The notes: generated by a model not told the origin, from the letters alone. Positions 1 to 7,500 are shown, numbered from the stretch's first letter. The stretch: DNA of 9,157 nt from UBA11855 sp964591705 (GCA_964591705.1 CAZQCX010000054.1:1-9157), one strand, 5' to 3'. Translations and numbers: made by a program.

Positions 1-93
1 CGTGAGGGCATAAGTGAGAGAGGAGCGAGTAGAACGTGAATTTGTCGATCGCAACTCAACGGGTGATCTTCCACGTTCGAAGCGGATATCCAT
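1..93 (-). CDS. Partial CDS, N-terminal 31 codons of an unidentified protein
   Basis: An ATG at 93-91 on the minus strand opens a frame that stays open to the window edge (31 codons). The peptide begins MDIRFERGRSPVELRST and is rich in Arg, Ser and Thr, with no signal peptide visible in the part present. The ATG lies one base after the TAG stop of the 799-residue membrane protein (95-97), a spacing typical of translationally coupled genes in one operon; I see no separate promoter. The product cannot be identified from this fragment. The support is the continuous frame plus the tight spacing, so it could still be a chance open frame. Confidence 0.5.
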   Translation of the reverse strand, partial: MDIRFERGRSPVELRSTNSRSTRSSLTYALT

Positions 94-94
94 A

Positions 95-2494
95 CTATTT
101 CTTTGTGTGCACCAGAGTCGTTCTTTGATTGTCGAAAGAGTACTCGCGAGATCTTTGGCTGTGGAATAGTCTAAGATATGCTTCTGCGAGTTTCGGTTCG
201 AAGGGCAAATCATGTGCTGAAACGGACTGTTTATGCTTGAACGATTCCTCTATCGCGGTTTCTGCCACTGGATAGTTCAAGAAAAATTCTTTTTGATCAT
301 TGTAGCGCGTGATTGTTGAGGCACTTTCTGTGAGGTAGGAGACAGCTTTTGGCAAGTCAGCCAAAACTCGACTAAACCCGTACTTCGAAGGATTTAGAAA
401 CAGATCCATGGCGGAATCCATTTGTTGCTGCAATGCAGTGTTCTTGTCCCATACGTAGTCCTCAGATGGCAACACACTGCCAATTGATTGCTCCTTGGTC
501 TTCATTTCTGTGTTTAGAAGAACTGTAACCTCTTTCATTATACCCAGCAAGACCTGAAGAGCCTCCCATATTGTGATGATGTCGGCGATAGTTATCGCGT
601 TTTTGTCAACTTCAAGTTTCAAATCCTCCGCTTTCTCTGCGGCAGCCATGATCTTTGAATAGCTGTCGCCCAAAACCGAAAGTAAGCTCTCACGTCTATC
701 GTTCAAACCAGCTATGACACCTTTAGATTCCTGTAGGCAATCAATTGAACGAGAAATCTCCGCGAGGTATTGTTTTCGCCAATTATTCAGCGCTGTGAAA
801 AGAGAGCTAGAAGCTATCCATGGGTCCGTATTTTCCAAAAGCTGTCTTCGTGCAAAAGCAATTACCTGACTTTCTTGGGGCAAGGCAGGATTGTACAGAG
901 CTCTTACTAATCTATATACTTGCTCAGCGATCCTGAGCACGTCCTCCACCAGTCTTTCTCCAGCGTTAATTGTTTCTTTTATGCGAACTATTCTCTCCTC
1001 AACTGGCAGGGCTTGCTGGATGTCTTTCTTCTCTACCCGGCTAACCTGCAACCCAATGTCTTGAAATTTCCCAATCCACGTTGAGTATTCTCCTTTGACC
1101 AGCACATGATATGCTTTCAATGATAGGTCAAGTTCTGCAGTCAAATTGACTATTTCCTTGCCTATTGACTCAAGGTCATTGAATTTTTCATCAATTTCGG
1201 AGGGTTCAAAATCTTCGTTTGATGCTTTGGAAAGTATATGGTTGAGCCTGTCTTTCACGATTAGCGCTCTATTTCTGATGCTGCTCATGTTCACTGGGAG
1301 AGCGTCCTCAACCTCCTTCAATGTGTTTTCTAAACCTCCAAGTACATCCAGAAGCTCGCGTGCTTTTTGCGCTATCGTTCCCACTGTGCCTCTTCTTTTT
1401 GGCGTTTGATCGACAAAGAGCGCTGGCAAAGCGAACAATGCGGCAGCTATCGTGCCAATAGCTATTTTTCCACCATCGATTTTGGCTTCAAACGCCAATG
1501 GCCCTTGAAGAGCACTCAGGCAGATGAAGACAATCAGTGTTCCCATGGCAGCTGTAATTGGTGGAAGTATTCCCTCGGAGACGTGCATTGTTCTAAGAGC
1601 AAAACGCATCGTTAGCAAGAATGCCGATACCGAAACAGCAACTATGACAAGAAAAAGAACGATACCAGGAATGGAATCCAAATAATGGGACAAAACTTCG
1701 ATTATGGTGTGGTCTGCGAGAGGTGGAGCTTGAGTGACTTGGTCAGTAATGGCATATACAACTTGCGAGGTGTCAAAAAGCCTGAATTGGCTCATGGAGT
1801 CTTGCACAGTTTGCAGGATCCCAGTCAAAGGAGCAAAAATAGGCGGGCTTGAATTAGGCAGAACCCACCAGTCCCATTGAATGTCAGCAGCTTCGATTAT
1901 GAAACCCAGATATTGCATCATCAAAAGCGGTGTGGAAATCAAACCGTAGTACATTGCTGTTAAAGCTGAGAGCTTCTTGAGAAGAGCAATTGAAGCAAAG
2001 ATTAAAGGAATCGCAAGGAAATACAAGCTACCATTGAACAAGAGAACAGCAGCTACTATGCCTAAGTCGATGGCTATCGCTGCTTTATGTTTGTGAAAAA
2101 CAATTGGAAGTATGGTGAAAACAAAGAGAAACGCGAAAATCACTGCTTGGCGAACAAACTGGTCGCCTAAGACAGATATGAAATTAACCTTAGTCATGTT
2201 GAAGATTAAGCCTAATCCTATTAGGGCACCTCCCACAGGCAAGCTGAAACCTGGATTTTCATAGGCTACGAACGCTATTAGAAACGCGATTACGATCGGA
2301 AGGGGTTGAGGAAACAAAGGCAGGAAAGACAACCCCAATCCCATGCTAGCTAGCGTCAATGCGAACGTTAGAATTCTAAGTGTGCTCGGTACAAGAGCAC
2401 GTTGAGCTGCTCTTTTCGCTTTTTCTTTGGTGTACCAATCCTTGAGGCCTTTTGAGCCTGAAGGCGGTTTCAGACCTTTCAAACTAAACTTCAA
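95..2494 (-). CDS. Polytopic membrane protein with long cytoplasmic helical/coiled-coil domain
   Basis: 799 residues; family not recognised. The first 35 residues are strongly basic (many Lys/Arg). Hydrophobic segments follow at roughly 40-60, 63-78, 84-99, 115-134, 138-155, 157-172, 179-200, 276-296, 308-328 and 343-360, so about ten membrane helices, with one larger loop (about 201-275, Trp- and Pro-rich) probably outside. By the positive-inside rule and an even helix count, the C-terminal half (about 365-799) should be cytoplasmic; it is almost all charged heptad-like helix with few Pro or Gly. The start is TTG at 2494, preceded by AGGTCA six bases upstream (2501-2506) and by an in-frame TAA 18 bases upstream, so no earlier start is possible. 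It is divergent from the pseudo-tubulin gene (25 bases between starts) and is followed one base later by another gene. I infer a membrane anchor or scaffold for the neighbouring tubulin-like proteins. Confidence 0.85.
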   Translation of the reverse strand: MKFSLKGLKPPSGSKGLKDWYTKEKAKRAAQRALVPSTLRILTFALTLASMGLGLSFLPLFPQPLPIVIAFLIAFVAYENPGFSLPVGGALIGLGLIFNMTKVNFISVLGDQFVRQAVIFAFLFVFTILPIVFHKHKAAIAIDLGIVAAVLLFNGSLYFLAIPLIFASIALLKKLSALTAMYYGLISTPLLMMQYLGFIIEAADIQWDWWVLPNSSPPIFAPLTGILQTVQDSMSQFRLFDTSQVVYAITDQVTQAPPLADHTIIEVLSHYLDSIPGIVLFLVIVAVSVSAFLLTMRFALRTMHVSEGILPPITAAMGTLIVFICLSALQGPLAFEAKIDGGKIAIGTIAAALFALPALFVDQTPKRRGTVGTIAQKARELLDVLGGLENTLKEVEDALPVNMSSIRNRALIVKDRLNHILSKASNEDFEPSEIDEKFNDLESIGKEIVNLTAELDLSLKAYHVLVKGEYSTWIGKFQDIGLQVSRVEKKDIQQALPVEERIVRIKETINAGERLVEDVLRIAEQVYRLVRALYNPALPQESQVIAFARRQLLENTDPWIASSSLFTALNNWRKQYLAEISRSIDCLQESKGVIAGLNDRRESLLSVLGDSYSKIMAAAEKAEDLKLEVDKNAITIADIITIWEALQVLLGIMKEVTVLLNTEMKTKEQSIGSVLPSEDYVWDKNTALQQQMDSAMDLFLNPSKYGFSRVLADLPKAVSYLTESASTITRYNDQKEFFLNYPVAETAIEESFKHKQSVSAHDLPFEPKLAEAYLRLFHSQRSREYSFDNQRTTLVHTKK

Positions 2495-2560
2495 CGACGC
2501 TGACCTAAAGCCTTATTTTATGATACGATTCTTAAGGTTTGTCGTGATAAAAGATTTCAT
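2480..2560. promoter_or_regulatory. Possible divergent promoter region between membrane protein and pseudo-tubulin genes
   Basis: Only 25 bases separate the divergent starts (TTG at 2494 on minus, ATG at 2520 on plus), so any promoters must overlap the opposing coding regions. On the minus strand, CATAAAATAAG (about 2510-2520) and TCTTTTATCAC (about 2545-2555) are TATA-like. The first would give a leaderless or very short-leader transcript for the membrane protein. For the plus-strand gene the best AT-rich candidate is weak, around 2479-2490. These are visual calls only. Confidence 0.25.
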
Positions 2561-3836
2561 CAAACGGTTCTTGAAGCCTGTCAAGAAAAAGGCTCAAAGC
2601 TCTGAAGAGTTAATCAGTGGAAAAACGATTGAAGATGCTGCCTCAAAGCCTGGAGAAAGAGGGAGCATAGCGGAAGTTGATCTGGCAAAAGCGGTCAAAA
2701 CAACAGAGGTAACATCCGTTGAAGCTGGTGAAACAAAGGTCGAAGCAATCATAGAAACATGTGAAACTAGACAACAGACTCTGCCAAAACAAGTTCTAAT
2801 ATGCATAGGGGAATATCCTGCCAAGATCCTGTTGAAAGACCGACTGCACATATTGAAAGATGAAGTTCGACCCATTTTTATCGATAGATCAAGCGAGGAA
2901 ATCATGAAATGGAGCAAAGATTCACTGAACGAAGAGAAAGTAGTAGGCTTAGATGCAAATGTTGACAAACAATTTTGGTACCAAGTTTCGCCATACCTCA
3001 CTGAAAACCAGGTATTCTTTGATCGAGTAAGAAACAGACTCGAAGGGAGTGAATTCAGCGTTCTGACAGTGTCTTCCCTTTGGGAGGGGGTAGGTGGAGC
3101 CCTGCCGCCTGCCTTAATTTCCAAACTAAAAGAGTGGAACATGAATGAAGTCACTATAGCCATTTCCCCTTCAAGGTTGCAAGCTTCATCGGCCCATTTC
3201 AATGCATTATATTCAATAGGGAGATGCCTGTCCGAAGATTCAGCAGTCTTAGTTCTGCTGAACAGAGATCAACTCAACAGGTATGTGGGCGTGGACAGAA
3301 ATGGTTCTGTGATCAAGGGAAGCCTGGTTCTAGAAAACATCATCCAGATGATGATGGCTAAGAAAGCGCACGTTAACGATTTTTCTGAAATATCAAGGTC
3401 CTTCGGAGTTAAGGCATTCACGATCCTGGCAGCAATGGGGGCTAGCCTCAAGGTTTATGGTTCGCTTGAGAACATTTTGAGCAGCACAACTTCCCGACCC
3501 CTAGAGATCTTTGACTTGTCTGGCGCTTCTCTGGTTTACGTTCTTGTACGGCTACCAAATCTTTTCAAAGAAAAACTAACCAGAGACAAGATCGAGCTGA
3601 TAATTTCGGATTGGTGGAAGGAAAAAGCCGTCTTGAAGTCAGTGATCGTTGCTGAACCTCTGTATGCTGAAGACGCCACCGATCGAATAGACCTTTTAAT
3701 GTTTGTGGGCGGATTTGAGCTTGCGAGTGCGCTTGCAACAATGAAGAAGAAAGCGGAAATTGTTAGGATTCAAGCAACAAAAAAGGGTTTGGTGAAAGAA
3801 GAAGAATGGAAAGAGATTTTGAAGAACTTGGTATAG
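2520..3836 (+). CDS. Divergent tubulin/FtsZ-fold protein with degenerate GTP-binding loops (pseudo-tubulin)
   Basis: 438 residues from ATG at 2520. A TTG at 2427 is also in frame but would overlap 68 bases of the divergent gene and adds an unlikely Pro/Phe-rich leader. Residues 1-24 form a basic amphipathic helix (Ile, Phe, Leu, Val alternating with Lys/Arg), a candidate membrane-targeting helix; 25-88 is a charged linker. From about residue 90 the order of elements parallels FtsZ: QVLICIGEYPAKIL (91-104) at the beta1/T1 position; SLWEGVGGALPP (186-197), flanked by a strand and a helix, at the T4 position where FtsZ has GGGTGTG; strand VTIAIS (211-216); LLNRDQL (246-252) at the T6 position (FtsZ: IPNDKL); helix and DFSEI (287-291) near T7; FTILAAMG (300-307); then two C-terminal strand-helix units ending near 418. 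The Gly/Thr residues needed for phosphate binding are mostly gone. It is convergent with the canonical tubulin gene, with one base between stops. I infer a non-GTP-binding partner or membrane adaptor of that tubulin. The fold call is by motif order only. Confidence 0.7.
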   Translation: MIRFLRFVVIKDFIKRFLKPVKKKAQSSEELISGKTIEDAASKPGERGSIAEVDLAKAVKTTEVTSVEAGETKVEAIIETCETRQQTLPKQVLICIGEYPAKILLKDRLHILKDEVRPIFIDRSSEEIMKWSKDSLNEEKVVGLDANVDKQFWYQVSPYLTENQVFFDRVRNRLEGSEFSVLTVSSLWEGVGGALPPALISKLKEWNMNEVTIAISPSRLQASSAHFNALYSIGRCLSEDSAVLVLLNRDQLNRYVGVDRNGSVIKGSLVLENIIQMMMAKKAHVNDFSEISRSFGVKAFTILAAMGASLKVYGSLENILSSTTSRPLEIFDLSGASLVYVLVRLPNLFKEKLTRDKIELIISDWWKEKAVLKSVIVAEPLYAEDATDRIDLLMFVGGFELASALATMKKKAEIVRIQATKKGLVKEEEWKEILKNLV

Positions 3837-3837
3837 G

Positions 3838-6507
3838 TCAAGCCGAGTTTTTCTTGTTTATCCCGTTTATTTCTTCCACAATCTTTGTGGCTGAGGTTCC
3901 GTGCTCAAGGAGATAGGAACGACTCAACCCGCGTTCGAAATTACTTGACTTGCTATAGAGCAACTGCATTTCATCGAATGCTTCTAGGTGTTCTGGTCTA
4001 CCTCTGCCGCCTACAACGAGTATTCTAGTTGTCCATGGATCCTGAGCTTCTATTACCCGCACCGTTATGGTTCTTGACACCTCGCTTGTGACGTATCCAG
4101 CAAGCGCAGTGTATATTTCTTGGGTTAGGTCTTCGCTCCACAGTTTCGGGGGAGCTGTTACTGTTACCCAGATGTAATCTGATTTGTAGGTTGGTTTGTA
4201 CCCCATGAGACTTGGTGTTTTGAAGACCCTTATTATGCTCTTCATGAAGTCCTTGTAGTGTTCTTTGTCCAGTATTTCTCTGTATATGATGTCTTTGGTC
4301 AGGGTTTCTTCTTGTTCCATTAGTATCTTGAAGATGATTTTCAATTGTTCGTTTTCGGTAAGTTCTGTTGTTCGCTCATAGTATTTTTTAGGCTGAGTTA
4401 TCTCTGCCATGCTCTCTTCGTACTCATTGTAGAGGTCTACGATTTTGTTCAGTTTCTTGTGGTAATCCGATGTAATCTCGATCTTCTTGCTTAGGTCGTC
4501 ATAGAGTCCAATTACGCTGTCGAGTTTTTCAAGTCTTTCCACGGCAAGGGTTTCTTCCTCTTGTGTGCGTTTTAGGTCCCGTTCAATCTCGATCATTTGT
4601 TCCCTAGCGTATCGTTTTGTACTGAGGAACTTTCGCAGTTGTCGTTCAATCTTGTCTTTGTCAAATTCTTTTCTCTTCTTGTTCTCCTGTACCCTGATAA
4701 GTTCGTTATCCTCGTTGTTTCTTCGGTCCAAGTATTTTGTTTTGATTCCATTCAGATAAGTTAGGTGTTCGTCAATGATTCTTATCTCGTCCTGCGGAGA
4801 TCTCAGCATTAGTTGAACCATGAGGTACATTGTTGCCAATTCGGACTGTATTTCCTTAAGTTGTTTCCTTTCAACTTCAGATTCGGGCAATGCTTCGTAG
4901 TACCTGACTAGGGCATCGGTAATGTATCTCGTCTCGTCGTAGAGCTTCAATGCGCCTATTGCTTTTTCAGCCAACTCGGCAAGATTCATGAAGTCTTCCA
5001 AGATCCTTTTTTGCCTTATAGTGAAGATTTGTGAGCTCGGTATCAACTGCTTAAGACGCTCGAAGATGTAGGCTTTCCTTTCCGAGAAGTCAAGATATGT
5101 CTTTGAGAAGTTTATCAGAAGGCTTTCCAAGTTGTCGATTCGTCTAGATCCTTCTCTGCGAAGCGACAGCTTGACAACGGCGTCCTCGACTACTCCCTTT
5201 CTGCTCATCTGACTTATTGTCTTAAGGTACCTCATAATCTCGCTGAGCCAGTTTTTTGACTGGTCTTCGATTCCCCTGACATGAAGAAGAAGGTCGTCTT
5301 CAGCCTTCGGGTTGCTGTGAACTATAGATTTCATTTTCTCCTCAAACTGATCCACATCAAAAGTTCCTGTCCTTATGAGGTAGTTTTTGTACAATTCGCG
5401 AACAACATCTTGGTCAACCTTGATTAAAGCAGCGATTTTATCTACCACGTCAAGCTTTTGTTTCCGCAGATCGTGAAGCAATTCAAGTTTTTCAAAGTTG
5501 AGTTTGAAGGCAGACAGGTACTCGTCAATTGGGTATGTGACTTTCATGGTGCCCAATGTGTGAACGTAGTTGTCGGTCAGTCCCACTTCTGTTCCTATTC
5601 CTCCTAGCAAGTCAGCTAGGTCAAAATCCATGACCGTGTAGAGCATGTCTACGACCATTTCGTCCATTTCTCTTCGGGCCGAGATTATGTTGCCGACTTT
5701 CGAGTAGGCAGGTAGTAGCGGCAAATAAATCATTGCGTTCAATGGGTTTCTATAGTAGTCTCCATATTTCTTGGTAACCACTTCGTTGTATTCTTTATTC
5801 AGCAGAAGCGAAAGCTCGTTCATCGCTACGAAAGCTGAACATCCCTTAGCAGGAGGGTCATCGCCTCCGCACGGCGTAACTACCATGCCGATTATTGGCA
5901 CGCCTGATCCGAGGAGTTTTCGCAAGTGTCTGGCGAATTCGAAAAAGATACCGCTTCCAGTTCCTCCACCTAATCCATAGACTATCACAATTGTTGGTGA
6001 AATGATTGACGAGAGCGCTTGTTCTTTGAAAGCGGTTACGAAGCTCTTTATTATGCCGAGCTGGTAATAGTTGAGGGCATATATTGCTTTGGCTAACGCT
6101 CTTCGTCTTCCCGCGCCTCCCGCCATGGGAGGAATTGCCTCGGTCGAAAGAAGCCACGGGCTGAAGTTCTCCAGTTTGGCGCCTTCAGCTAACAGATATT
6201 CATTGTACTTTTGGTTGATGAAATCGTACATTGCTTCAGCAGTTGGAAACTTCACTGACTGGGCAATTAACCGCAGTCTTTCTCTAGGTAATCCTGCTTT
6301 CGCCAGTGCCAGTTGTGTTTTTTCATGGGTTTCCTGGAGGCTTCTAATTTCTGAGTCTGCAATGTCTATTGCCAGCAAACTGAGCCTTGTAAGATCACTC
6401 TCAAGCAGTTGTGCTGTCTTCTTGTCTTTCAGGAATGTCTCAACTATATTTGTTCCAGCTGAACCTAACCCTATCAGATGTAGGCTGTTCTGGTAGATTC
6501 TCGTGTT
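3838..6507 (-). CDS. Large tubulin/FtsZ-superfamily GTPase with a long coiled-coil insertion; 5' end uncertain
   Basis: Predicted GTP-dependent filament-forming protein; about 889 codons from the upstream stop (6508-6510). Numbering from codon 6507: T1 loop GLGSAGTN at 13-20 after strand LHLI; T2-like LAIDIADSE near 45-53; T3-like MAGGAGRRR at 128-136; tubulin signature GGGTGSG at 180-186 preceded by strand TIVIVYGL; T5 region with CGGDDPP near 213-219; T7-like DFDLAD at 294-299, matching the catalytic NLDFAD loop of FtsZ. From about 330 to 775 the protein is almost entirely charged helix. Then WVTVTAPP (780-787) through ILVVGGRGRPEHLEAF (829-844) looks like the FtsZ/tubulin C-terminal subdomain. 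FtsZ is usually 350-400 residues, so this is more than double; it resembles the large FtsZ-like families (FtsZl-2, Pfam Tubulin_2). The first TTG/ATG/GTG in frame is at 6378, past the T1 loop, so it cannot be the functional start. A GTG at 6514 overlapping the upstream TGA is attractive but one frame off. Same strand as, and directly after, the single-pass membrane protein gene, so likely co-transcribed. Confidence 0.9.
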   Translation of the reverse strand, partial: NTRIYQNSLHLIGLGSAGTNIVETFLKDKKTAQLLESDLTRLSLLAIDIADSEIRSLQETHEKTQLALAKAGLPRERLRLIAQSVKFPTAEAMYDFINQKYNEYLLAEGAKLENFSPWLLSTEAIPPMAGGAGRRRALAKAIYALNYYQLGIIKSFVTAFKEQALSSIISPTIVIVYGLGGGTGSGIFFEFARHLRKLLGSGVPIIGMVVTPCGGDDPPAKGCSAFVAMNELSLLLNKEYNEVVTKKYGDYYRNPLNAMIYLPLLPAYSKVGNIISARREMDEMVVDMLYTVMDFDLADLLGGIGTEVGLTDNYVHTLGTMKVTYPIDEYLSAFKLNFEKLELLHDLRKQKLDVVDKIAALIKVDQDVVRELYKNYLIRTGTFDVDQFEEKMKSIVHSNPKAEDDLLLHVRGIEDQSKNWLSEIMRYLKTISQMSRKGVVEDAVVKLSLRREGSRRIDNLESLLINFSKTYLDFSERKAYIFERLKQLIPSSQIFTIRQKRILEDFMNLAELAEKAIGALKLYDETRYITDALVRYYEALPESEVERKQLKEIQSELATMYLMVQLMLRSPQDEIRIIDEHLTYLNGIKTKYLDRRNNEDNELIRVQENKKRKEFDKDKIERQLRKFLSTKRYAREQMIEIERDLKRTQEEETLAVERLEKLDSVIGLYDDLSKKIEITSDYHKKLNKIVDLYNEYEESMAEITQPKKYYERTTELTENEQLKIIFKILMEQEETLTKDIIYREILDKEHYKDFMKSIIRVFKTPSLMGYKPTYKSDYIWVTVTAPPKLWSEDLTQEIYTALAGYVTSEVSRTITVRVIEAQDPWTTRILVVGGRGRPEHLEAFDEMQLLYSKSSNFERGLSRSYLLEHGTSATKIVEEINGINKKNSA

Positions 6508-6510
6508 TTA

Positions 6511-7452
6511 TCACATCCCAACAAGACGCTTGAGTCGGTCCTTAACCGAGTCCAAGCTTGATGCCATCGATCGGTCTATCTTTGACGCCCTCAACGTGAG
6601 ACCTTCCAAGTCTTTAATTTGGTCTTCAATAACCAATCGGTAGTAGCTGTTTTTTCCTTTCGCGCGGAGAAACATGAAGGCAAATATGACTGCGGCTACG
6701 GCTGCCACTGCTATGACAGGCAACAGGATCAGTTGGAGTGCTGATCCCATGGGTTCTCCTGAAGTGGGTATTGCATTCAAGAGCGCTATGGCTTCATTCA
6801 CATAGCCCTTGTTCACCAAGGCTTTAGATTGATTAAGCACGTTGGAGTACATTCGAGTGTATCCCTCGTCGACACCTGAGTCAATTAGAGTTTGCAGCTT
6901 AGCCTCTTTCTGGTCGTAGAGATTCTGGAATTGATCAACTGCTGCAGTCACGATCGTGGGTTTGATACTGTCCAGCACATCGCCCGTTGCGCTTGACAAC
7001 TGCACCAAAGTTAGATTGGTCGGTCTTGTTACCTGGCTTACTTTTCCATAACAGATCATTGTGAAAGTTCCTTTTTTCCAACTGAACTCAGTGGCGGCCG
7101 AGTTCGGGTTGTAGGCATCACCCAAGTCAAAGTCTGCGACGACAAGGTCCCAATATTGATCTTCGCCTGTCATCTTCTGCATTCCAGTTGTGAGCTTGAG
7201 GTTTCCAGATCCTGAAGTCAATCTTACTGTGAACGTAACCTTAAGCTCCGAACCACCGAGTATAGGCGCCAGCTGAGTCTTCGTACCTGTTTCGAAGTCA
7301 ACTTCGAGCAGAACCTGCTTTGTCACAGCATTCTCTATAGTGTAGCTTCTAATCCATTCCCCTTCTCCAACAGCAATCGCAGTCGGAACACGCACACTAG
7401 TCATTGTTAACAAAATTGCTAGAAAGCATACCGTTAATTTCCAATTATGCAT
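6511..7452 (-). CDS. Single-pass membrane protein with signal peptide, beta-rich ectodomain and cytoplasmic tail
   Basis: 313 residues, ATG at 7452. Residues 1-27 are a typical signal peptide (basic start, CFLAILLTM core, likely cleavage after PTAIA). Residues 30-160 alternate short hydrophobic strands with turns and look like a beta-sandwich; 165-225 is helical with repeated Leu/Ala and may be a stalk. Sequons NLT (146-148) and NQS (207-209) fit glycosylation outside the cell. Residues 239-262 are a transmembrane helix, and 263-313 a basic, amphipathic helical tail that should be cytoplasmic. The sequence AAGGGGAAG lies about six bases before the ATG and may act as a Shine-Dalgarno element, with a TATA-like box about 40 bases upstream. 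The TGA stop is immediately followed by the tubulin frame, so the two are very probably one operon. I infer an envelope receptor or anchor that couples the exterior to the tubulin filament. Family not recognised. Confidence 0.85.
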   Translation of the reverse strand: MHNWKLTVCFLAILLTMTSVRVPTAIAVGEGEWIRSYTIENAVTKQVLLEVDFETGTKTQLAPILGGSELKVTFTVRLTSGSGNLKLTTGMQKMTGEDQYWDLVVADFDLGDAYNPNSAATEFSWKKGTFTMICYGKVSQVTRPTNLTLVQLSSATGDVLDSIKPTIVTAAVDQFQNLYDQKEAKLQTLIDSGVDEGYTRMYSNVLNQSKALVNKGYVNEAIALLNAIPTSGEPMGSALQLILLPVIAVAAVAAVIFAFMFLRAKGKNSYYRLVIEDQIKDLEGLTLRASKIDRSMASSLDSVKDRLKRLVGM

Positions 7453-7487
7453 CGCTTTCTTCCCCTTAGCGCGAGACTTCTATGGCA

Positions 7488-7500
7488 CCATATTAATAAT
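7488..7500 (-). promoter_or_regulatory. TATA-like box for the membrane protein-tubulin operon
   Basis: On the minus strand the sequence reads ATTATTAATATGG here, an AT-rich island preceded by a purine-rich stretch (ACAAG) that could serve as a BRE. Its centre is about 42 bases upstream of the ATG at 7452, which would put the transcription start near 7468 and give a leader of about 15 bases containing AAGGGGAAG. Confidence 0.5.

Noticed and set aside
2594..3202. 202-codon open frame antisense to the pseudo-tubulin gene
   Set aside because: The opposite strand encodes a coherent tubulin-like protein; this frame is Ser/Phe-rich low-information sequence typical of an antisense shadow.
6071..6496. 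141-codon plus-strand open frame over the tubulin N-terminus
   Set aside because: It is antisense to the T1-T3 region of the GTPase, whose motifs are unmistakable, and is Ser/Arg-rich without any domain.
6378..6507. TTG at 6378 as the true start of the tubulin-like protein
   Set aside because: It would remove strand beta1 and the GLGSAGTN loop, which are encoded immediately upstream in the same open frame and are essential to the fold.
3838..6507. SMC/Rad50-type ATPase, suggested by the long central coiled coil
   Set aside because: There is no Walker A (GxxxxGKS/T), ABC signature or Walker B; the glycine-rich motifs match tubulin/FtsZ instead.
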